In this document: positions 31,911 through 43,005 of the stretch, piece after piece | Position numbering within the stretch: position 1 is the first letter of the stretch | How the letters are laid out: each line of letters starts with the position of its first letter | DNA from: Gammaproteobacteria bacterium | Lineage (GTDB): Bacteria; Pseudomonadota; Gammaproteobacteria; SZUA-229 | Direction of reading: 5' to 3' | Assembly (NCBI GenBank): GCA_015488885.1 | Contig: WFMW01000017.1 | Coordinates: 1 to 64,000, forward strand | Length of the DNA: 64,000 nucleotides | Notes under the pieces: model-generated | Databases searched by the model: none | What the model was told of the DNA's origin: nothing | Seen by the model: only the letters and a program-made list of their open reading frames with translations | Program-made: the position numbers and the translations under genes

Positions 31911-32327
31911 TCAGCTTAGTAACAATGTGACTTTGTGTAAATCATTAGCATCGCGGTAATAGGCCTGTATATCAATAACACCTTTGGTATCCAGTGATGT
32001 AATCAGATAATAACATTGATCCTGTGGGAAGCGGTTATCGTTGATCTTGGCCGTGCTGCTGTTTTTTTCCGCCGAAAATACCCAGGCAAGCAGGGTCTGG
32101 TGTTTTTCTGCCAGGTCGGTGTGTAATAATTTGAAAGCAGCGTTATCGGTTGTAAAACAGCCTGTTGCAGCTGTGCTGGCAGGTAATGGCTGGAAAAATA
32201 AGTGCTGGTTTTTATCCTGGCTAATCAGGCCGCATGTCTGCTGTTGTTCATGGTGCTGGGCATGGGTAATGATTTTATTGACCAGTGGGCGGGGTAAGGA
32301 CAGTGTTGTGGTTTTTGTTGTGGCCAT
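31911..32327 (-). CDS. JAMM/MPN-like protein, apparently lacking metal-ligand motif
   Basis: CGLI motif and JAB-like layout downstream of moeB, but HxH...S...D region reads AWVFSAEKNSSTAKIND. Confidence 0.5.
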   Translation of the reverse strand: MATTKTTTLSLPRPLVNKIITHAQHHEQQQTCGLISQDKNQHLFFQPLPASTAATGCFTTDNAAFKLLHTDLAEKHQTLLAWVFSAEKNSSTAKINDNRFPQDQCYYLITSLDTKGVIDIQAYYRDANDLHKVTLLLS

Positions 32328-33106
32328 TATTCATTGTCTCCACGGTGTCTGCACACAGGACAGTTCGGATCCTTTTTTAATTTAAGTGTCCGCCATTGCA
32401 TGCTCATTGCATCAAATAACAGCAGTTGGCCCTGAAGTGTGTTACCGATGCCGGTTAAAAGTTTTATTGCCTCCAGCGCCTGCATACTACCTAAAATTCC
32501 GACCACGGGTGCCAGAATACCATTAGCGCTGCAGGTGGTGTCGGTTTCACCTTGTTGCGGGTACAGACAGGCATAACAGGGGCAATCCTTATTACGGTTG
32601 TCAAATACGCTTATCTGTCCTTCAAACCGAATGGCAGCGGCGGAAATCAGCGGTATTTTCTGTTGTACGCAGACTTCATTTATCGCAAAACGGGAAGCAA
32701 AGTTGTCGGTGCCATCGAGGACACAGCTGGCCGTTGAAAACAGGGTGGTCAGTTGTGCCGGGTTCAGGTTTTCATTGATGGTATGAACTTTAATTAATGG
32801 ATTAAGCGCCAGTAAACGCTCGCGTGCCGAGTCAACTTTATTTTGCCCGATACTCTCACTACTATGAATAATCTGGCGCTGTAGGTTGCTGTTTTCAACA
32901 CGATCATAATCCACCAGAGTAAGTTGACCTACGCCTGCCGCCGCCAGGTAAAAAGCCGACGGGCTACCCAGCCCACCAAGTCCCATGATGACAGCGTGTG
33001 ACTGTGATAGTTTTTGTTGTGCTTCAATACCAAATTGTGGCAGCATAATTTGTCGGCTATAGCGTAATAGCTGGTCATCGTCCAGATTGTCGAGCGCTGA
33101 TGTCAT
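32327..33106 (-). CDS. moeB: HesA/MoeB/ThiF family adenylyltransferase
   Basis: LLRYSRQIMLPQFGIEAQQKL, GLGGLGSPSAFYLAAAGVG, CVLDGTDNFASRFAINEVC, zinc CxxC pairs. Confidence 0.93.
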   Translation of the reverse strand: MTSALDNLDDDQLLRYSRQIMLPQFGIEAQQKLSQSHAVIMGLGGLGSPSAFYLAAAGVGQLTLVDYDRVENSNLQRQIIHSSESIGQNKVDSARERLLALNPLIKVHTINENLNPAQLTTLFSTASCVLDGTDNFASRFAINEVCVQQKIPLISAAAIRFEGQISVFDNRNKDCPCYACLYPQQGETDTTCSANGILAPVVGILGSMQALEAIKLLTGIGNTLQGQLLLFDAMSMQWRTLKLKKDPNCPVCRHRGDNE

Positions 33107-33972
33107 GACATTGCTGATGGTGTGTTGGTGTACCCGGTACTTACTCTGCTGTGGCCGGATAAATCTTTTAACTGGCTTATATCTCGATAGTTATTTTTGA
33201 TCAAACAGTTTAAAACAGCCTGTTGCTGATTATAACCGTGTTCAATAATAAGCAGGCCGCCGGGTTTCAGGTAACGGGATGCATGCTGGCATAAATAGCT
33301 TATATCATCCATCCCTTCAGCGCCCGACCTTAATGCGTTATCAGGTTCAAACTGTATATCTCCCTGTTTGAGATGTGGATCCTGATCGGCGATATACGGT
33401 GGGTTGCTGGCGATAATGTCATAGCATTCACCTTCGAGCGGGTTGAACCAGTGACCGGATAAAAAACGGATATTGTTTAACTGGTATTGTCTGGCATTAT
33501 GCCGGGCGATGTTCAGGCTGGCCGCAGAAATATCGGTTGCAGTAATTTTCCAGCCAGCTTGCTCAGATGCCAGTGCAATAGCAATGGCGCCGCTGCCAGT
33601 ACCAAGGTCAGCAAGTTTGAGTGTGTCATGGTGAGCAAATTTTTTTAGAATGGTTTCCACCAGTAATTCAGTCTCCGGGCGTGGTATCAGGGTCGCGGGG
33701 CTAACCTTTAAATCCAGCGACCAGAATTCCTTGTGCCCGGTGAGGTAGGCGACCGGATAAGCTTGTTGGCGTTGTTTAATCAGGTTGAGAAAGGTTTTTT
33801 GCTGGTTGCTATTGAGTGTCTGCTCCGGCCAGGCCATGAGTCTGGCCGTGTTGCAGTTGAGAACATGGCAGAGTAGAACCTGTGCATCCAGTTTTGTGGT
33901 ACTCGGTATTGCCCCCTGTGGTGCTGATTCAAGTTGTCGGTATGCCTGTGCCAGGATTTCCTTTATGGTCAT
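33103..33972 (-). CDS. prmC: Peptide chain release factor glutamine N5-methyltransferase
   Basis: LIPRPETELLVE, LADLGTGSGAIAIALA, IASNPPYI. Confidence 0.95.
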   Translation of the reverse strand: MTIKEILAQAYRQLESAPQGAIPSTTKLDAQVLLCHVLNCNTARLMAWPEQTLNSNQQKTFLNLIKQRQQAYPVAYLTGHKEFWSLDLKVSPATLIPRPETELLVETILKKFAHHDTLKLADLGTGSGAIAIALASEQAGWKITATDISAASLNIARHNARQYQLNNIRFLSGHWFNPLEGECYDIIASNPPYIADQDPHLKQGDIQFEPDNALRSGAEGMDDISYLCQHASRYLKPGGLLIIEHGYNQQQAVLNCLIKNNYRDISQLKDLSGHSRVSTGYTNTPSAMS

Positions 33973-33989
33973 GCTTTGCCCGGAGCTGG

Positions 33990-35078
33990 TCAGTAATCGT
34001 TTGCCAGTGAAGCCAGTTGTTCTGTCTGGTATTCATTAATAAGTGGCTCAATAACCTGATCAAGTTCACCCTGCATAAACTCATCCAGTTTATACAGGGT
34101 AAGATTAATGCGATGGTCGGTGATGCGACCCTGTGGGTAATTATAGGTGCGAATACGCTCAGAACGGTCGCCGCTGCCAACCAGGCTTTTGCGTGTTTGT
34201 GCCTGCTCGGCTTGTTGCTTTTCACGTCTGGCATCCATAATCCTTGCCTGTAATAAAGACATGGCTCGGGCTTTATTTTTATGCTGTGAGCGTTCGTCCT
34301 GGCATTCCACCACTGTACCGGTAGGGATGTGGGTGAGGCGCACCGCAGAATCAGTTTTATTGACATGCTGGCCGCCTGCACCAGACGCACGGTAAGTGTC
34401 AATACGCAGGTCAGCTGGATTAATTTCAATTTGTGCAACATCGGCCACTTCTGGCATCACGGCAACCGTGGCAGCCGAAGTATGTACGCGTCCCTGAGAT
34501 TCTGTTTCTGGTACACGTTGTACGCGGTGTGCACCAGACTCAAATTTAAGTTTTGAATAGGCGCCGTGACCAATAATACGAGCGATGATTTCCCGATAAC
34601 CGCCATGCTCTCCCTGATTTGAGTTAATAATTTCAATCTGCCAGCGGCGTAGTTCAGCATAGCGTGAATACATGCGAAACAGGTCACCGGCAAAAATAGC
34701 GGCTTCGTCACCACCGGTGCCAGCACGAATTTCCAGAAAGATATTGCTGTCATCATTGGGGTCTTTGGGTAGCAACAGTTTTTGCAATGTCAGCGTTAGT
34801 GTCTCGGCCTGTTGTTTTGCCTGTTTATATTCATCAACGGCCATTTCACGAATTTCTGCATCTTCGTCCTGGCACATTTCATTAGCGTTTTTAATCTCCG
34901 CCTGTGACTGATTGTATTGCTGGAAGCAGTTGACGACCGGTTCCAGCTGGGCATATTCACGTGACAGTTCGCGAAACTGGTTCTGATCGCTAATCACACC
35001 CGGGTCGGCCAGTAAACCGGCAATTTCTTCATGTCTGTCAACCAGGCTATGCAGTTTGTTGGCGATAGATGGATTCAC
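33990..35078 (-). CDS. prfA: Peptide chain release factor 1
   Basis: GGQ motif [26 protein letters not shown]. Confidence 0.97.
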   Translation of the reverse strand: MNPSIANKLHSLVDRHEEIAGLLADPGVISDQNQFRELSREYAQLEPVVNCFQQYNQSQAEIKNANEMCQDEDAEIREMAVDEYKQAKQQAETLTLTLQKLLLPKDPNDDSNIFLEIRAGTGGDEAAIFAGDLFRMYSRYAELRRWQIEIINSNQGEHGGYREIIARIIGHGAYSKLKFESGAHRVQRVPETESQGRVHTSAATVAVMPEVADVAQIEINPADLRIDTYRASGAGGQHVNKTDSAVRLTHIPTGTVVECQDERSQHKNKARAMSLLQARIMDARREKQQAEQAQTRKSLVGSGDRSERIRTYNYPQGRITDHRINLTLYKLDEFMQGELDQVIEPLINEYQTEQLASLANDY

Positions 35079-36370
35079 GTTTTATCTTCTCCAGCGCTTT
35101 TTTCTTCCTGCTCAGGCTGTATCAGCAGATCATAGGCAATATCAAAAAATTCATGATGGTTGTCCTGGCTTGCCTGGCGGAGCCGAGTACAGGGTTGATG
35201 GAGAAATTTATTAGTGAGAGTGTGACTGAGAAATTCCAGTGCTTTTTCTGCATCCTGCCCATTGTGTAGTTGTCTTTTTGCCTTGGCCAGCACCTCTTGA
35301 CTGATTTGCTGGGTATGCTGACGGATTTCTGCAATGACATCAACCGCGTTTAATGAACGTTGCCATTGCAGGAAAGCGTCAAGCTGATTTTCAATGATTT
35401 CACGTGCCTGTTCGGCAGCCTGTTCGCGTGACGCCATATTTTGTTGAATCACCGATTCGAGATCGTCGATGCTGTACAGATAGACGTCATCCAGCTCACT
35501 TACTTCGGCCTCAACATCACGTGGTACAGCCAGATCAACCATAAATATCGGGTTGTGTTTACGTTGTTTTAATGCACGTTCAACAGTGCCTTTACCGAGA
35601 ATGGGTAATGGGCTGGCGGTAGAGGCAATGACAATATCGCAGCGCTGTAAATGTTCGCCAATATGCTGCAGGCCGATAGCTTCACCATTAAATTCATCAG
35701 CCAGCCGTTGGGCGCGTTCGATACTGCGGTTGGCTATAATAATCTGTTGAATACCCTGAGTGCTGAGATGGCGCGCAGTAAGTTCAATGGTTTCACCAGC
35801 ACCAATCAGCATGACCGTGGAGTTGCTTAAATCACCAAAAATCTGTTTTGCCAGACTAACAGCGGCAAAGGCAACAGAAACCGGATTACTGCCGATATCT
35901 GTATTAGTGCGTACCTGTTTGGAAACGGCGAAGGCGCGCTCGCATAATTTTCCCAGCAAGCGTCCCAGAGTGCCGTGTTCGTTGGCCAGCGCGTAGGCAT
36001 TTTTCATCTGGCCGACAATCTGCGGTTCGCCCAGTACCATGGAATCCAGACCACTGGCAACTTCCATGGCATGACGAATGGTATCCTCATGATTATGCAG
36101 GTATATGTGATTGTTGAATTGTTCACTGTGCATACCCTGAAATTTACTGAACCATTCAATCAGTTGCTGGTCATTATGGGGCGATGAATCGCTTACTACG
36201 CAGTACAGTTCGGTACGATTGCAGGTAGACAGGATTGCCGCCTCTTCAACAGAAGGCAGGTTTTTCAGGCTTTGCAAAGCTTCGGGCAGGGATTGTGGCG
36301 TAAACGCAAGCTGTTCACGTAATGCAAGCGGGGCAGTTTTATGATTCAGGCCTAACGTTATCAGGGGCAT
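35075..36370 (-). CDS. hemA: Glutamyl-tRNA reductase
   Basis: [30 protein letters not shown], upstream of prfA. Confidence 0.96.
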   Translation of the reverse strand: MPLITLGLNHKTAPLALREQLAFTPQSLPEALQSLKNLPSVEEAAILSTCNRTELYCVVSDSSPHNDQQLIEWFSKFQGMHSEQFNNHIYLHNHEDTIRHAMEVASGLDSMVLGEPQIVGQMKNAYALANEHGTLGRLLGKLCERAFAVSKQVRTNTDIGSNPVSVAFAAVSLAKQIFGDLSNSTVMLIGAGETIELTARHLSTQGIQQIIIANRSIERAQRLADEFNGEAIGLQHIGEHLQRCDIVIASTASPLPILGKGTVERALKQRKHNPIFMVDLAVPRDVEAEVSELDDVYLYSIDDLESVIQQNMASREQAAEQAREIIENQLDAFLQWQRSLNAVDVIAEIRQHTQQISQEVLAKAKRQLHNGQDAEKALEFLSHTLTNKFLHQPCTRLRQASQDNHHEFFDIAYDLLIQPEQEEKSAGEDKT

Positions 36371-36752
36371 AAATGGAGAAGAAAATGTTGTCTATTAGGG
36401 AAATTGACGATTTTGAGGGATATAGTCAGTTAACTCAAGTAATATTGCTGAAATATTCAATCACTGCGCCAGGTAAATATCGTTTGTTGTCAAAATACGG
36501 TATATTTAACGAGTTCAGGTTTCTGCACGATACATCACCGGCAAAAACGGCTAAAATTACCCTGCTGTTGGTTAGAAACTGATATTGGTTAGAAACTGAG
36601 ACAAAATAGCCAGCTATTAATGGTATTTTTGTCTTAAACAGAGAAATATTATCGTCTTTCCCTGCGTAAACAATGTCGTGTAGAGGTTTCGGGTTTATAA
36701 ACTTGTCCATATACTTGCCCATATAAATTAATCAGGTAAACTAAAAATCAAG

Positions 36753-38684
36753 ATGTTAAAAACACAATACAGGCTGAATCAGGGGTATTTTCGCCGCCTT
36801 CCAGCGATTTTAGTGCAATTTGCTTTCGCTGCCAGAACAGCTGGTTCAGGAATAGTTAGTTCAAGGATAGCCATTCCCATGATAACCGGTTCCGGTATAA
36901 CTTGCACCGGGGTGACTTGTTTAAGGGGGCTTATTTCGTTTGCATTAGTCAGTGTGGTGACGCTTTCTCTGAGCGCCTGTGATACCACCTCAGGTATCAA
37001 ACTGGATAAAACGGTAGCGGTACCGGAAGCTTCGGCAATAAAGGTTCCGGTTGCCATGTCGTCAACAGCGGCTGAGGCTAAAAAAACATCGGTACAGATG
37101 GACGGTGATACCATGTATGACATACTGGCCGCTGAATTTGCAGGTAATGCGGGTGATATTAATACGTCGGTAGAATTTTACCAGAAGGCGGCTGCTAAAA
37201 CCGGCGATCCCCGCCTTGCTGCCCGTACTGCCTATGTTGCGCTTTATGGTAAAGATTATAAACAGGCTCTGTTGGCCATCAAGCGTTGGCAAAAGCTTGA
37301 ACCCCAGGCTGCAGAAATTGATCGTATGTATGCGATAACGTATCTGAAGTTGCATCAGCCAGAGAAGGCGTTATCCTATATTCAAAAAACACTGGCCACG
37401 CCGGGTCTGAAACCGATTGATAAAGCGCTTGGCATGAAAGCCCTGCTGGCAAAAGCTGCAAGCCCTGAAGATGCATTGTCAGTGTTGCAGACACTGAATA
37501 AACAACACCCTGATAATAACCAGATGTTGATTTTACAGGCCAGGTATGAGGCTCAGTTAAAACACTATAATCAGGCGATAAAATTACTGGATCGAGTTTA
37601 TAAAAAAGACGATTCGCTGATAGAAATACTGATTCTCAAAGCTCGTATTCTAGGTGCGCAGGGTAAGATTAAAGCTGCAACTGCACAGATTAAACAGGCT
37701 GTCAGAAAACGTCCAGATGACCATGTTCTGCGCCTGCAATATGCCCGTATGTTGATACAGCAGCATCAGCTGGATGCTGCCAGGGTACAGTATCGGAAGC
37801 TGCAGCAGAAGTTGCCGGATAATGCCGAAATTAATCTTAGTCTGGCTTTGATCTATATCGACACCAAAAAACTTGATAAAGCAATCGCCGAGCTAAAACA
37901 TCTGCTGGAGATGAATAAAAAAACATCCATTGCTAATTATTACCTTGGTCGCATCGCGCAGAGCAAGAATGAGAAAAAGCAGGCCATTGCCTATTATCTG
38001 CATGTAATGGATAAAACCTATGCGTTTGATGCGCAGCTACGTATCGCAATGTTGCTTGCTATCTTGCATCGTCCGAATGAAGGGCTGCAAAAGCTTGAAG
38101 CGCTGGCAGAAGAACAGACTAACTGGTCATTACGCGTTCGGATCTATCTGGCGGAAGGTGAAATTTTAGGTTCACAACATCGTTATGTTGAGGGACTAAA
38201 AATGTATAGCCAGGCATTAAAGCAGAAACCTGATGATGCAGATTTACTCTATGCGCGTGGTTTAATGGCAGAAAAAGTTGATCGGCTGGATATGACTGAA
38301 GCTGATTTACGAAAGGTCATTTCGTTGAACCCGGATAATGCCAATGCATTAAATGCATTGGGTTATACCCTGGCAGATCGAACCAGCCGCTATAAAGAAG
38401 CATTAAAATATATTAAGCGCGCTGCTGTACTGGTACCTGATGATCCGGCGGTTCTCGATAGTCTGGGCTGGGTAAATTATCGTCTGGGCAAGCTGGATGA
38501 CGCTGAAAAATGGCTGTCAAAAGCATTCAAAAAACTTAATGACCCTGAAATAGCCGCGCATTATGGTGAGGTTTTATGGGTACGCAATAAAAAAGCACAG
38601 GCCAGAGCGATCTGGCAGAAAGGCAGAAAGATTAATCCAGATAATCCTGTTCTGGTGAAAACGCTTAAACGCTTTAAATTATAA
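36753..38684 (+). CDS. TPR-repeat lipoprotein
   Basis: Lipobox LSAC about 70 aa into the ORF; many TPR motifs; true start probably internal. Confidence 0.85.
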   Translation: MLKTQYRLNQGYFRRLPAILVQFAFAARTAGSGIVSSRIAIPMITGSGITCTGVTCLRGLISFALVSVVTLSLSACDTTSGIKLDKTVAVPEASAIKVPVAMSSTAAEAKKTSVQMDGDTMYDILAAEFAGNAGDINTSVEFYQKAAAKTGDPRLAARTAYVALYGKDYKQALLAIKRWQKLEPQAAEIDRMYAITYLKLHQPEKALSYIQKTLATPGLKPIDKALGMKALLAKAASPEDALSVLQTLNKQHPDNNQMLILQARYEAQLKHYNQAIKLLDRVYKKDDSLIEILILKARILGAQGKIKAATAQIKQAVRKRPDDHVLRLQYARMLIQQHQLDAARVQYRKLQQKLPDNAEINLSLALIYIDTKKLDKAIAELKHLLEMNKKTSIANYYLGRIAQSKNEKKQAIAYYLHVMDKTYAFDAQLRIAMLLAILHRPNEGLQKLEALAEEQTNWSLRVRIYLAEGEILGSQHRYVEGLKMYSQALKQKPDDADLLYARGLMAEKVDRLDMTEADLRKVISLNPDNANALNALGYTLADRTSRYKEALKYIKRAAVLVPDDPAVLDSLGWVNYRLGKLDDAEKWLSKAFKKLNDPEIAAHYGEVLWVRNKKAQARAIWQKGRKINPDNPVLVKTLKRFKL

Positions 38685-38840
38685 AGCTAAGAAAGCTTAC
38701 AGACTGTTACCATACCTGAGCGGAATATTTTCACAGCCTCAGGGCATGGGAATGAAAAGTTTTCTGTCTTTGGGCGACCGCTTGTTCTGTTATTGTTCAT
38801 AATCAAGGGCAGTGATAACGCTCCATGAGAGTCAGGTTGA

Positions 38841-39467
38841 ATGAAATACATTGTTTATCTGTTTATGCTGGTATTTGTTACCGGCTGTAGTGAAATGCAG
38901 GTTGCGCCTGAAGAAGCTATTGTTAAACCAGCTAAACCTGCCGTGCCGGTAAACTGGCCGCGAATAAAAAAACAACGGCAGGCTATCAAAAGCTGGGAAT
39001 TGCGTGGGCATCTGGGTATACAGACGGCGGATAATGGTGGCAGCCTGGATCTTGACTGGCGTCAGGATGACGATGACTATGTCATTCGTTTACTGGCACC
39101 GTTGGGTCAGGGCAGCTATTTGATTAGTGGTGATTCACACTCTGCTACCATTCGTATGCCAGATGGTAAAATCCGTGTGGTAGACAATCCTGACCTGATG
39201 TTCAAATCTGTTCTTGGGGTGCAGCTACCCATTTCTGCACTACGTGACTGGGTTAGGGGTCTGCCAGCGGCATCACTTCCGCTAACCGATATTCGCTGGA
39301 ATAAACAGGGTTTATTGCATATTGTTGATCAGGCGGGCTGGCATGTGGAAATGGTGCATAATCTTGGCGATAAGATACGCCTGCCTTATAAATTCTACCT
39401 TACTCGGGAAGATAGGCCAGAACTGGATATCAGGCTGGCTCTGCGACAGTGGATGATTGATAATTAA
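38841..39467 (+). CDS. lolB: Outer membrane lipoprotein LolB
   Basis: Lipobox VTGC, WELRGHLGIQTADNGGSLDLDWRQ, followed by ispE. Confidence 0.88.
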   Translation: MKYIVYLFMLVFVTGCSEMQVAPEEAIVKPAKPAVPVNWPRIKKQRQAIKSWELRGHLGIQTADNGGSLDLDWRQDDDDYVIRLLAPLGQGSYLISGDSHSATIRMPDGKIRVVDNPDLMFKSVLGVQLPISALRDWVRGLPAASLPLTDIRWNKQGLLHIVDQAGWHVEMVHNLGDKIRLPYKFYLTREDRPELDIRLALRQWMIDN

Positions 39468-39493
39468 TGCAAGAAATATTCTCGGGTTAGGGT

Positions 39494-40354
39494 ATGTCTG
39501 ATCAATTATGGCCTGCGCCAGCAAAATTAAATTTATTGTTGCACATTACCGGTCAGCGTGAAGATGGTTACCATACCCTGCAAACCGTGTTTCAGTTTCT
39601 GAATTATGGTGATACATTACAGATTTCAGTGGCTAATCATGCAACGATTACCCTGACAGGTAGCCCTGATTCAGTGGTGATGACGGATGATCTGGTCTAT
39701 CGTGCGGCGCATTTATTACAGCGCTCTGCACATTGTATCCTGGGAGCGGATATTCAATTACAGAAAAAAATCCCGTTGGGAGCTGGCCTGGGTGGCGGTA
39801 GCTCTGATGCAGCTACCTGCCTGGTGGCATTAAATTACCTGTGGAAGTTAAATTTAACCACACTACAGCTGGCTGAAATCGGCTTGCAGCTGGGGGCTGA
39901 TGTGCCTGTTTTTATCCATGGGCATGCGGCTTTTGCTGAAGGTGTGGGCGAAAAATTAAGCGCTATTTCACTCGATGAACCCTGGTTTTTAGTATTAATA
40001 CCGGCGGTTGAAGTCTCAACCCGTGAAATCTTTTCTCATCCGCAATTGACAAGGGCTTGTTCAGCCTTCAAAATATGCGACCTTTCGCAGCAGCAGTGGG
40101 ATAATGTCTGTACCCCCGTCGTGGTCGATTTATACCCTGAAGTTGCGCAGGCGATTGAAATAATTGGTAAATTTTCGCCTGCTAAAATGAGCGGAACCGG
40201 TGCGTCGGTATTTGCTCGATTTGACAGGAAGGTGGAGGCAGAGCAGGCATTGAGGGAAATTAGCCTGCAATACCTGCCTGAAAACGCAAAACTATTTCTT
40301 GCACAAGGGTTAAATGTATCGCCTTTACACGCCTTTTTAAATAAATGTGGCTAA
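39494..40354 (+). CDS. ispE: 4-diphosphocytidyl-2-C-methyl-D-erythritol kinase
   Basis: WPAPAKLNLLLHITGQREDGYH, PLGAGLGGGSSDAA. Confidence 0.96.
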   Translation: MSDQLWPAPAKLNLLLHITGQREDGYHTLQTVFQFLNYGDTLQISVANHATITLTGSPDSVVMTDDLVYRAAHLLQRSAHCILGADIQLQKKIPLGAGLGGGSSDAATCLVALNYLWKLNLTTLQLAEIGLQLGADVPVFIHGHAAFAEGVGEKLSAISLDEPWFLVLIPAVEVSTREIFSHPQLTRACSAFKICDLSQQQWDNVCTPVVVDLYPEVAQAIEIIGKFSPAKMSGTGASVFARFDRKVEAEQALREISLQYLPENAKLFLAQGLNVSPLHAFLNKCG

Positions 40355-40472
40355 CAGGGTAAAAAAACTGGGTAAAAATGGGTAAAAAAATTACCGATAA
40401 AATAACCAGGCGGGTAAAATAGTTTTTAAAGTTAGCTATAGTAAATAAAAGTTTAACAACTGAAAAGTTTAT

Positions 40473-40547
40473 TGGGCCGTCGCCAAGCGGTAAGGCACCA
40501 GGTTTTGATCCTGGCATGCGCAGGTTCAAATCCTGCCGGCCCAGCCA
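40473..40547 (+). tRNA. tRNA-Gln (TTG)
   Basis: Cloverleaf TGGGCCG...CGGCCCAGCCA, anticodon loop TTTTGAT, encoded CCA. Confidence 0.96.
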
Positions 40548-40616
40548 TATATTTCTATGCCGCACGTGATGAGAGTGATGCGGTTAACCTGTCGGCTTTT
40601 CCACGAGACTAAAAAT

Positions 40617-41579
40617 GTGACACAAGAAGACGAAAGTCGATTAATGGTATTTTCCGGTAATGCTAATCCATTACTGGCAACGCGTATTGCTGAAATTCTC
40701 AATACCCGTCTGGGTAAAATCTGTGTTGATACGTTTAGTGATGGCGAAATCTGTGTTGAAATAATGGAAAATGTGCGCGGTCGTGATGTCTTTATTGTGC
40801 AGCCGACCTGCTCACCATGTAATGACCATCTGATGGAACTAATGGTGATGATTGATGCGATGCACAGAGCTTCAGCCAAGCGAGTAACGGCAGTAGTACC
40901 CTATTATGGTTATTCACGTCAGGATCGCAAACCACGTTCAGCGCGCGTACCAATAACGGCAAAAGTTGTGGCAAATATGCTGGCCAGTGTCAAACTTGAC
41001 CGCCTGCTAACCGTCGATTTGCATGCTGATCAGATTCAGGGTTTTTTTGATCTACCACTGGATAATGTTTATGCCTCTCCTATTTTACTGGCAGATGTCT
41101 GGCAGCAGCGGCATGAAAATCTGCTGGTTGTATCCCCTGATGTTGGCGGTGTGGTACGGGCAAGAGCACTTGCAAAACGCCTGGGTGATGCTGATCTGGC
41201 CATTATTGACAAACGTCGCCCAAAAGCTAATGTGTCAGAAGTGATGAACATTATCGGTGATGTTGAAGGTAAAAACTGTGTCATTGTTGATGATCTGGTT
41301 GATACGGCAGGTACCTTATGTAAAGCCGCAAGTGCATTAAAAGATAGTGGTGCAGTGAGTGTCTCGGCCTATTGTACCCACCCTGTGTTATCCGGGAATG
41401 CCATTGAAAATATAACCGGATCTGTGCTCGATGAGCTGGTGGTAACTAATACGATTCCACTGAGTGAGGCAGCGAAAGCCTGCGCACAGATCAGGCAGCT
41501 ATCGGTGGCAAATATGCTGGCAGAAACGATTCGTCGGATTCATCGTGAAGAGTCGGTCAGTGAAATGTATATTGATTAA
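40617..41579 (+). CDS. prs: Ribose-phosphate pyrophosphokinase
   Basis: [41 protein letters not shown]; start probably GTG 40617 rather than the track ATG. Confidence 0.95.
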   Translation: MTQEDESRLMVFSGNANPLLATRIAEILNTRLGKICVDTFSDGEICVEIMENVRGRDVFIVQPTCSPCNDHLMELMVMIDAMHRASAKRVTAVVPYYGYSRQDRKPRSARVPITAKVVANMLASVKLDRLLTVDLHADQIQGFFDLPLDNVYASPILLADVWQQRHENLLVVSPDVGGVVRARALAKRLGDADLAIIDKRRPKANVSEVMNIIGDVEGKNCVIVDDLVDTAGTLCKAASALKDSGAVSVSAYCTHPVLSGNAIENITGSVLDELVVTNTIPLSEAAKACAQIRQLSVANMLAETIRRIHREESVSEMYID

Positions 41580-41709
41580 TACGGAATTAACTGACGGCCT
41601 AATGCTGTTAATTAAATCGAAGCCAATATAAATCGAAGCCAATGGCTTCAACCTTAAAAATTTCATCTGGTCGCGGATGAGATTTACTTTATAACTCTGG
41701 AGATAAAAC

Positions 41710-42363
41710 ATGAGTCTTGAAATAATTGCAACAAAGCGTGACGATATGGGCAAGGGTGCGAGCCGCCGCCTGCGTCATACTCAACAGCTTCCTGCCATTG
41801 TTTATGGTGGGGGTAAAGATGCAATATCCATTACCTTACAGCAGAAAGATATTCAGCATGAATTACCTAATGAAGATTTTTATTCACAGGTGCTATCATT
41901 AAATATTGAAGGTCAAAAAGAAGATGTTCTGTTACGGGATATCCAGCATCATCCTTATAAGCAGGAAGTGATGCATATGGACTTTGTTCGAATTAAACAG
42001 AATGAAGTTCTACATGTCACCATACCTTTGCATTTTAACGGTGCAGAAGATTCACCTGGTGCTAAACAGGAAGGTGGTGTGGTCAGGCATGTAATTAATG
42101 AAGTTGAATTAGCCTGTTTGCCGAAAAATATCCCCCAACATATTGAAGTTGATTTATCAGCCATGCATGTTGGTGATATTGTCCATCTATCCGATCTTAA
42201 TATGCCTGAAGGTGTCGAGGTACTGGCGTTGAAACAGGGTGAAGAACACGATACCGCAGTATGTAGTATGCATGTACGCAAAGTAAGTGAAGAGGAAGAA
42301 AGTGACGAGGCGGGTACAGAAGTTGCTGACGATACTGAGGGTTCAGAAGAGTCTGACAGTTAA
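41710..42363 (+). CDS. rplY: 50S ribosomal protein L25/general stress protein Ctc
   Basis: GKGASRRLRHTQQLPAIVYGGGKD, HMDFVRI; between prs and pth. Confidence 0.94.
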   Translation: MSLEIIATKRDDMGKGASRRLRHTQQLPAIVYGGGKDAISITLQQKDIQHELPNEDFYSQVLSLNIEGQKEDVLLRDIQHHPYKQEVMHMDFVRIKQNEVLHVTIPLHFNGAEDSPGAKQEGGVVRHVINEVELACLPKNIPQHIEVDLSAMHVGDIVHLSDLNMPEGVEVLALKQGEEHDTAVCSMHVRKVSEEEESDEAGTEVADDTEGSEESDS

Positions 42364-42384
42364 ACCGATACTGAGTGCTGTGTC

Positions 42385-42969
42385 GTGACACAGTCTATTG
42401 ACCTGAAACTTATAACAGGGCTGGGTAATCCCGGCAATCAATACACCAGAACCCGGCATAATGCCGGGTTCTGGTTTGTCGATGCCCTGGCGCAGCATTA
42501 TCACGGCCATTTTTGCGCAGAAAAAAAATTTCATGGTGAGCTGGCAAAGCTGACTGTTTCAGGTAAAGATATCTGGTTATTAAAGCCCGATACCTTTATG
42601 AATCGCAGTGGACTGGCGGTGCAGGCTATACTGAAATTCTACCGTCTGTCACCGTCGCAACTACTGGTGGCACATGATGAAATTGATTTACCAGCAGGAA
42701 CGGTCAGGCTAAAAACATCAGGTGGCCACGGTGGTCATAATGGTTTGCGTGATATTATCAATCAGTGTGGTTGCAGAGATTTTCACCGCCTTAGAATCGG
42801 TGTCGGTCATCCAGGCAGTAAAGATCAGGTCATTGATTATGTTTTGCATCAACCATCAAAGGATGATCTTATCTCGATACAAAACAATATCGACGATGCA
42901 ATAAATATTATGCCTGAACTGGTCAGTGGTGATCTGCAACGGGCGATGCACCGTTTGCATAGTAAATAA
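42385..42969 (+). CDS. pth: Peptidyl-tRNA hydrolase
   Basis: ITGLGNPGNQYTRTRHNAGFW, HDEIDLPAGTVRLK, GGHGGHNGLRDI. Confidence 0.96.
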   Translation: MTQSIDLKLITGLGNPGNQYTRTRHNAGFWFVDALAQHYHGHFCAEKKFHGELAKLTVSGKDIWLLKPDTFMNRSGLAVQAILKFYRLSPSQLLVAHDEIDLPAGTVRLKTSGGHGGHNGLRDIINQCGCRDFHRLRIGVGHPGSKDQVIDYVLHQPSKDDLISIQNNIDDAINIMPELVSGDLQRAMHRLHSK

Positions 42970-43005
42970 TCTATAATCTATTGTTAAGTTTTTCAGGAGT
43001 TATTT

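Noticed and set aside
36373-36722. 69-aa plus ORF and 95-aa minus ORF in the hemA-TPR gap
   Set aside because: Overlapping opposite ORFs, no recognisable domain, contain a recent 17-bp duplication; not supportable as genes.
40375-40435. Repeated gggtaaaaa-type segments before tRNA-Gln
   Set aside because: Low-complexity A-rich spacer without regular period; not counted among the tandem duplications.
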